Shown: positions 1 through 5,536 of the stretch, one piece after another | Layout of the letters: every line of letters starts with the position of its first letter | How positions within the stretch are numbered: position 1 is the first letter of the stretch | Assembly (NCBI GenBank): GCA_030524065.1 | Contig: JAUNHF010000125.1 | Location: 1 to 5,536, forward strand | Source: Deinococcus sp. | GTDB taxonomy: Bacteria; Deinococcota; Deinococci; Deinococcales; Deinococcaceae | Direction of reading: 5' to 3' | DNA length: 5,536 bases | The notes under the pieces: model-generated | What the model was told of the DNA's origin: nothing | The model's database searches: none | Seen by the model: only the letters and a program-made list of their open reading frames with translations | Position numbers and translations under genes: made by a program

Positions 1-1066
<1,066 letters not shown>

Positions 1067-1074
1067 GTGTTTTT

Positions 1075-1078
1075 CTCC
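1075..1078 (-). promoter_or_regulatory. Shine-Dalgarno site of the acyl-CoA dehydrogenase
   Basis: The minus strand reads GGAG followed by 8 nt (AAAAACAC) and the ATG at 1064-1066. This fixes the start, and contrasts with the carboxyltransferase upstream, which has no such site. Confidence 0.75.
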
Positions 1079-1084
1079 GAAAAA

Positions 1085-1108
1085 GGTCTAAGAGTCAAAG
1101 GGTCTAAG
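1085..1108. repeat. Three tandem 8-bp units, consensus RGTCWAAG
   Basis: Plus-strand units are GGTCTAAG (1085-1092), AGTCAAAG (1093-1100) and GGTCTAAG (1101-1108). The first and third are identical and the middle one differs at two positions. The array ends 6 bp from the GGAG site of the acyl-CoA dehydrogenase, so it would lie in that gene's 5' leader if it is read from the upstream gene. I see no convincing promoter hexamer pair in it. It could be a chromosome-wide intergenic repeat, a protein-binding array or chance. Confidence 0.55.
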
Positions 1109-1138
1109 GTGTTTGAAGAATGGCTTTATTCTTTCCGA

Positions 1139-1177
1139 CCCTCTCCCTTTATGGGGGAGGGCCTTGCGACAGCAAGG
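1139..1177. repeat. Intergenic double-hairpin element
   Basis: Two adjacent inverted repeats lie between the carboxyltransferase stop and the acyl-CoA dehydrogenase start. The first pairs CCCTCTCCC (1139-1147) with GGGGGAGGG (1153-1161) over a 5-nt loop, with one G-T mismatch that is a G-U pair in RNA. The second pairs CCTTGC (1162-1167) with GCAAGG (1172-1177) over a GACA loop. A further G-rich run (GGGGAGGGGG) follows to 1185 and could compete for the pyrimidine arm. Neither strand shows a U-run after the stems, so this is not a canonical intrinsic terminator. Its C/G-block form resembles dispersed palindromic intergenic repeats seen in many GC-rich genomes; as RNA it could protect the 3' end or attenuate read-through. 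Confidence 0.55.
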
Positions 1178-1186
1178 GGAGGGGGT

Positions 1187-2848
<1,662 letters not shown>

Positions 2849-2858
2849 GTGTGGCGCA

Positions 2859-2864
2859 AGTGTA
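2859..2864 (-). promoter_or_regulatory. Candidate -10 hexamer of the carboxyltransferase (TACACT)
   Basis: The minus strand shows TACACT, a TANNNT-type hexamer, ending 10 nt before the ATG at 2846-2848. That spacing would start transcription about 3 nt ahead of the start codon, which fits the missing ribosome-binding site. No TTGACA-like -35 lies at 16-18 nt upstream, so this rests on the -10 and its position alone. Confidence 0.35.
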
Positions 2865-2878
2865 ACAAACGGTTGTTA
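2863..2878. promoter_or_regulatory. Operator-like inverted repeat TAACAA-N4-TTGTTA
   Basis: TAACAA (2863-2868) and TTGTTA (2873-2878) are perfect reverse complements around a 4-bp centre (ACGG). The 16-bp palindrome overlaps the candidate carboxyltransferase -10 by two bases and covers part of its spacer. It lies in the 80-bp region between divergently read genes, a typical place for a repressor such as a TetR- or GntR-type fatty-acid regulator. No regulator gene is present here, so the binding protein is unknown. Confidence 0.45.
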
Positions 2879-2916
2879 GGTTTGGGGAGGGGAATGGGTT
2901 TGGGAACAGCGCCCGG

Positions 2917-2922
2917 CATACT
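2917..2922 (+). promoter_or_regulatory. Candidate -10 of the GNAT gene (CATACT)
   Basis: CATACT sits 6 nt before the ATG at 2929-2931, which would place the transcript start at or next to the start codon. No Shine-Dalgarno sequence is visible before this gene, so leaderless translation is plausible. The hexamer departs from TANNNT at its first base and no good -35 was found. Confidence 0.3.
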
Positions 2923-2928
2923 GGGCAC

Positions 2929-3381
2929 ATGAGCCTGCACCTCCGCCCGGCACGTCCCGAAGAAGCCGGGGCACTGACTGAACTGGCTGTCGCCTCCAAA
3001 GCGCACTGGGGCTACTCGCCGGAGTTTCTGGCGGGTTGCCGGGAAGTGCTGCGGGTAGAGCCGCGCCGCATTCGGACCGAACCGCATACCGTGGCCGAAA
3101 TGGGCGGTCGGGTGGTCGGGTTTTATAGCCTGTTGCTGGGCGAAAAAGCCGTGCTAGACAAGTTGTACGTCTCGCCGGAAGCTATAGGCCAGGGCGTAGG
3201 GCGGGCGCTCTGGACACACCTGCTGGCCGAAGTAGAACGGGCTGGCTACCGCGAACTGACCTGGGACGCCGACCCCCACGCCGAAGCCTTTTACCGCGCT
3301 ATGGGCGCACAGAAAATTGGCGAAGCCGTCAGCGAAGTAGACCCGCAGCGCAAGCTGCCGCTGATGCGTTACGGTTTTTGA
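2929..3381 (+). CDS. GNAT-family N-acetyltransferase
   Basis: This 150-aa protein has the size and order of a single-domain GNAT enzyme, which transfers an acetyl group from acetyl-CoA to an amine. The N-terminus begins the fold with LHLRPARPEEA (3-13), followed by SKAHWGYS (23-30). The core strand LDKLYVSPEA (76-85) leads into the acetyl-CoA pyrophosphate-binding loop GQGVGRAL (87-94), which fits the Q/R-x-x-G-x-G/A rule. The C-terminal part has LTWDADPHAEAFYRAMGA (110-127), with the FYRAMGA helix common in this family. The substrate cannot be inferred. It is divergent from the carboxyltransferase gene (80 bp between starts) and convergent with the membrane-protein pair (23 bp between stops), so it is probably a single-gene unit. 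The ATG start is the first one compatible with the fold. Confidence 0.9.
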   Translation: MSLHLRPARPEEAGALTELAVASKAHWGYSPEFLAGCREVLRVEPRRIRTEPHTVAEMGGRVVGFYSLLLGEKAVLDKLYVSPEAIGQGVGRALWTHLLAEVERAGYRELTWDADPHAEAFYRAMGAQKIGEAVSEVDPQRKLPLMRYGF

Positions 3382-3387
3382 AAAGAC

Positions 3388-3404
3388 GGCCATCAGGGGC
3401 CTTT
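3388..3404. terminator. Weak bidirectional terminator candidate between convergent genes
   Basis: GGCC (3388-3391) and GGCC (3398-3401) form a 4-bp stem over a 6-nt loop. On the plus strand the stem is followed by TTTCTACTT, and on the minus strand by GTCTTTTC, so both convergent transcripts could end here. The stem is short and the U-runs are interrupted, so the call rests mostly on position in a 23-bp convergent gap. Confidence 0.3.
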
Positions 3405-4277
3405 CTACTTGTTCCGAGGCGCGTCGGGGATGCCCGCAGGCCACTCCTCCACTACGCTCACCCCGTTCCAAGCCAGATAGTTGGTGATGCTGGCGTGCGT
3501 GATAGATGCCCATTTTCCCGCCTTCCAGGGCGTGAGTTGCTGGTGCTTACCGACAGAAAACAGCGCGTAGAAGGTGCGCCGCGCCCCGTCATACTCCGAG
3601 AGTCTGACCAGAATTTGCGGTTGGCTGGCGCGAAAGCTAAGGACCCGTGAGCGCCCCGCCGCGTCCCGTGTGCAGAAGGCTGCGCCGCCATGTACCTCCA
3701 GGCCGCCCAAATCGGCAGGAAGTTGCGCCCGTCCGGTAATGCGCTCCGGATGGTTCCCCCAGTAGTTCATGCTCGCCGCACCCGAAAAGCCCGACGAGGA
3801 CGAGAGGAAGCTGTCCCTGTCCAGCCTCCGACAGTCCACCCGCACCGCTGGCAGCAGCGCAAAAGCCACGCAGCCCGCCAGCCACAGCCAGGGCACCAGC
3901 ACGGGTTGACCCTTTTCGCGGGTGGCCCGCCCGACCATCTGCGTGACCAGCGCCAGAGCGGCGGCAATGATGGCCCCGCCCAGCAGCAGCGCGGGAAGCA
4001 GTCCCCAGAAACTGTAGGGCAGCGGGTTGTTGGGCGACAGCACCAGTCGCAGCCCCAACACGCCCGCCCCGACCAGCCACAGCACCAGCCCCAGCAGCGC
4101 CACGGTGAAAAACGTGCGTGAGAACGTCCAGCCGCCCTGTCCCCGTCTGGGCGCAAACGTCCACAGCGCCGCGCCGCCCAGCCACAGCGCCAGCAGCGCG
4201 GGCAGCGGCACGCCCCACACGAACCAGGACGCGAGATAACCGAGGGCAAAGGCGAGGGGGAGGTAGAGGCGAGTCAT
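3405..4277 (-). CDS. Membrane protein with conserved C-terminal extracytoplasmic domain (second of tandem paralogues)
   Basis: I do not recognise the family. From the ATG at 4275-4277 the protein is 290 aa. It shows about five hydrophobic segments: roughly 5-21, 24-41, 55-76, 90-114 and 126-144. Positively charged loops APRRGQGG (42-49) and GRATREKG (116-123) suggest these are cytoplasmic, which places the roughly 140-residue C-terminal part outside. This part opens with LPAVRVDCRRL (142-152) and includes HPE (176-178), C202, FSVG (240-243) and LTPW (248-251). All of these match the gene immediately upstream, with C149 and C202 53 residues apart in both. A frame extension to 4376 exists but would overlap the upstream gene by 95 bp. 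The chosen start has AAGGA 8 nt ahead and begins 4 bp after the upstream stop, so translational coupling is likely. No enzymatic motif was seen. Confidence 0.85.
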   Translation of the reverse strand: MTRLYLPLAFALGYLASWFVWGVPLPALLALWLGGAALWTFAPRRGQGGWTFSRTFFTVALLGLVLWLVGAGVLGLRLVLSPNNPLPYSFWGLLPALLLGGAIIAAALALVTQMVGRATREKGQPVLVPWLWLAGCVAFALLPAVRVDCRRLDRDSFLSSSSGFSGAASMNYWGNHPERITGRAQLPADLGGLEVHGGAAFCTRDAAGRSRVLSFRASQPQILVRLSEYDGARRTFYALFSVGKHQQLTPWKAGKWASITHASITNYLAWNGVSVVEEWPAGIPDAPRNK

Positions 4278-4281
4278 GGGT

Positions 4282-5136
4282 TTATTCCTTGAGCAGTGCG
4301 GCGACTTCGGGGGGCAGTGCGGTGTAGACGGGGTACGCGTCCCAGCCCAGCCCACCATAGGGCGAACGCTCGGCACGCAGGCTGAGGTCGAAGGGCATGT
4401 CCCGCACCGCCATCCAGCGCGTCAGTTTGCGGTGGTCGCCCACGCTGAAGGCGGCGGCGTAGGCTTTCATCCCAGGCTGCACCTTTTCCGTCAGGTGGAC
4501 GACCAGCAGCGGGCGCACACGGTCAAAGGAAAAGATTCGCCGCTGACAACCCACCACGCCCGCCCGAACATGCTCCATCTTGAAGGCGGCGGGCAGTTCG
4601 GCGCGGTCAGGCAGTTGCTCGGGATGCTTGACCCAGCGCGGCACGCGGGCATGACTTTGAAAATCGCTCTGGAAACTCAGGAAATCGTCAGCCTGCAAGC
4701 CTCGGCAATCCACCCGCACCGCTGGAAAGAAGGCGAACGCCAGCACCCCCGCCAGCAGGAGCCAGGGCGCAGGCGTCGTCTGCAAGGTTCGTTCAGTGCG
4801 CCTGAGCCAGACGAGCAGTGGCGTAAGCAATATCAGCGACAGCAAGAGGGCAAGAAGTGTCAGCAGCAGGGCAAGGCCCGTCCATTCATACGACGACCCC
4901 AGACGGAACACCGCCCCCAGAGCCGCCAAGCTGACCAGCAACAGAGCAAACCCCGTCAAAATCCCCAGCAGGGCGGCGAAGTCTTTTAACCCTGCCCCGC
5001 CCCCCTCGGCCCAGGCAAGGGCAAGCATGAGCGTCAGCAGCAACGCAAAGAGCGGCAAGGGGGCCAAACCGAACACGAACCAGCCGAGCAGATAACCGAC
5101 GGGAAGCGCCAGAAGCCAGAGCGGAGGCCGGAGCAT
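4282..5136 (-). CDS. Membrane protein with conserved C-terminal extracytoplasmic domain (first of tandem paralogues)
   Basis: This 284-aa protein is a paralogue of the gene 4 bp downstream; its family is not recognised. Hydrophobic segments lie at about 5-23, 26-42, 53-77, 86-110 and 124-142. The loop RRTERTLQT (112-120) is strongly positive, which places it inside and the C-terminal domain outside. The two proteins share the N-terminal GY-L--WFV-G pattern (14-23 here), FPAVRVDCR (137-145), D-FLS (151-154), HPE (171-173), the second cysteine C197, FSVG-H--LT-W (230-241) and an aromatic or Trp-rich tail. C144 and C197 are 53 residues apart, as in the partner, and could form a disulfide in an oxidising compartment. 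The start ATG at 5134-5136 has only a weak AGG ahead of it; a TAGGCT hexamer 8 nt upstream would allow a nearly leaderless message. It stands 125 bp after an acyltransferase-like gene on the same strand. Confidence 0.85.
   Translation of the reverse strand: MLRPPLWLLALPVGYLLGWFVFGLAPLPLFALLLTLMLALAWAEGGGAGLKDFAALLGILTGFALLLVSLAALGAVFRLGSSYEWTGLALLLTLLALLLSLILLTPLLVWLRRTERTLQTTPAPWLLLAGVLAFAFFPAVRVDCRGLQADDFLSFQSDFQSHARVPRWVKHPEQLPDRAELPAAFKMEHVRAGVVGCQRRIFSFDRVRPLLVVHLTEKVQPGMKAYAAAFSVGDHRKLTRWMAVRDMPFDLSLRAERSPYGGLGWDAYPVYTALPPEVAALLKE
4286..4290 (-). promoter_or_regulatory. Shine-Dalgarno site deciding the start of the second membrane protein
   Basis: The minus strand reads AAGGA, then 8 nt (ATAAACCC), then the ATG at 4275-4277. 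The site lies within the last codons of the upstream gene and the spacer contains that gene's TAA. It supports the 290-aa start over the longer frame and suggests coupled translation. Confidence 0.75.
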
Positions 5137-5144
5137 ACGGGCCT

Positions 5145-5150
5145 AGCCTA
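5145..5150 (-). promoter_or_regulatory. Candidate -10 of the membrane-protein pair (TAGGCT)
   Basis: The minus strand carries TAGGCT (TANNNT type) 8 nt before the ATG at 5134-5136. The rest of the 125-bp gap (5137-5261) shows no clear -35, no strong hairpin and no intrinsic terminator for the upstream gene. It does show an 8-bp near-repeat, GGCGTTTA/GGCGTTTC, at 5232-5247. Read-through from the acyltransferase gene is therefore an alternative to a separate promoter. Confidence 0.25.
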
Positions 5151-5261
5151 ACTTGACTGTCTGTTGCCTATCTGACGCCGTGGGGCGCTTGTTCGTCCAA
5201 GAGGCAGAGAGTGAAAACGACTGTCCAGCAAGGCGTTTAGGCGTTTCCACGTTTGACATCT

Positions 5262-5536
5262 TTACTTCAGCGCCCCCAGCACCTCGCCCACTACGCCCCG
5301 CGCTCCGCTGAGGCTGAGGTGGTTGCTGTCCACATACAGCACCGTGCTGTCCTGCACGCTGGCACACGCCTGGGCGGTGCAACTCAGCGCGGCGGGTTCA
5401 ATGAGGCGCACCTCCGGCCCCGTCAGCGCGGCGAAAGCGGCGTGAATGGCGGCATTGCGCTTCTCGGTCACACGGCGCGGCACGGTCAGCGGCGCGGGGT
5501 CGTGCAGCAGCGCCTTTTTGCGGAGGGACTGCGGAA
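5262..5536 (-). CDS. C-terminal SGNH domain of a probable OafA-like acyltransferase (N-terminus outside window)
   Basis: An open frame enters at the right edge and ends at the TAA at 5262-5264, giving the last 90 residues. Near the end is VLYVDSNHLSLSGA (65-78 of the visible part). It contains the Asp-x-x-His pair (D69, H72) of SGNH hydrolase/acyltransferase domains and the HLSxxGA continuation. It is preceded by two cysteines, C52 and C57, spaced as in the C-terminal domain of acyltransferase-3/SGNH fusion proteins. Those proteins O-acylate cell-wall or surface polysaccharides, with the SGNH domain outside the membrane. The nucleophile serine and any transmembrane acyltransferase part lie beyond the window, so a stand-alone SGNH protein is not excluded. 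A GTG within the frame (about 5483) could be read as a start, but the frame stays open and homology-like sequence continues to the edge, so the gene is taken as truncated by the window. Confidence 0.75.
   Translation of the reverse strand, partial: PQSLRKKALLHDPAPLTVPRRVTEKRNAAIHAAFAALTGPEVRLIEPAALSCTAQACASVQDSTVLYVDSNHLSLSGARGVVGEVLGALK

Noticed and set aside
1139..1185. Intrinsic terminator after the carboxyltransferase
   Set aside because: The stems are good but neither strand has a following U-run, so it is reported as a repeat/hairpin element instead.
3637..4218. Alternative minus-strand frame of 193 codons inside the second membrane protein
   Set aside because: It is an Ala/Gly/Arg-rich out-of-frame shadow; the overlapping frame has conserved motifs shared with the neighbouring gene.
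4278..4376. Longer N-terminus for the second membrane protein
   Set aside because: The extension overlaps the upstream gene, is hydrophilic and Pro/Ser-rich with no match in the paralogue, and lacks a ribosome-binding site. The ATG at 4275-4277 has a good AAGGA site and matches the paralogue's N-terminus.
4276..4989. Plus-strand open frame of 237 codons antisense to the first membrane protein
   Set aside because: It is Gln/Arg/His-rich, without domains, and opposite a gene whose reality is supported by its paralogue.
5143..5382. Minus-strand frame of 79 codons spanning the gap and the end of the acyltransferase-like gene
   Set aside because: It overlaps the SGNH DxxH coding frame, has low-complexity Gln/Gly/Arg content and shows no ribosome-binding site or family match.

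Overview
The window is GC-rich and densely packed bacterial DNA. Base composition, codon use, the near-absence of Shine-Dalgarno sites before several starts (with -10-like hexamers 6-10 nt ahead of the start codon) and short intergenic repeats all suggest a Deinococcus-like organism. This is an inference from style; no marker gene is present to prove it.

Left part (1-2848, minus strand): an acyl-CoA carboxylase carboxyltransferase (beta) subunit is followed downstream by an acyl-CoA dehydrogenase cut by the window edge. Both act on CoA thioesters and fit a short-chain, branched-chain or odd-chain acyl-CoA catabolic locus. The biotin-carrying alpha subunit is not in the window. The 120-bp gap between them holds a double hairpin and a tandem octamer repeat.

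Middle (2849-3381): an 80-bp divergent intergenic region carries a perfect operator-like inverted repeat (TAACAA-N4-TTGTTA) next to a putative -10 of the carboxyltransferase. A small GNAT-family N-acetyltransferase is then read on the plus strand. It converges on the next gene pair with only 23 bp between the two stop codons.

Right part (3405-5536, minus strand): two tandem, clearly paralogous membrane proteins of 284 and 290 aa that I cannot assign to a named family. Each has about five hydrophobic segments, then a conserved FxPAVRVDCR signature and a C-terminal soluble domain predicted to lie outside the membrane. Each has two cysteines exactly 53 residues apart. The second gene's ribosome-binding site abuts the first gene's stop codon, so they are probably co-transcribed and translationally coupled. 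Upstream of them is the C-terminal end of an SGNH-type domain, probably from an OafA-like acyltransferase-3 envelope O-acyltransferase.

No tRNA, rRNA, CRISPR array, insertion sequence or attachment site was seen, and no stretch over 300 bases lacks a gene. The least explained content is the tandem membrane-protein pair.
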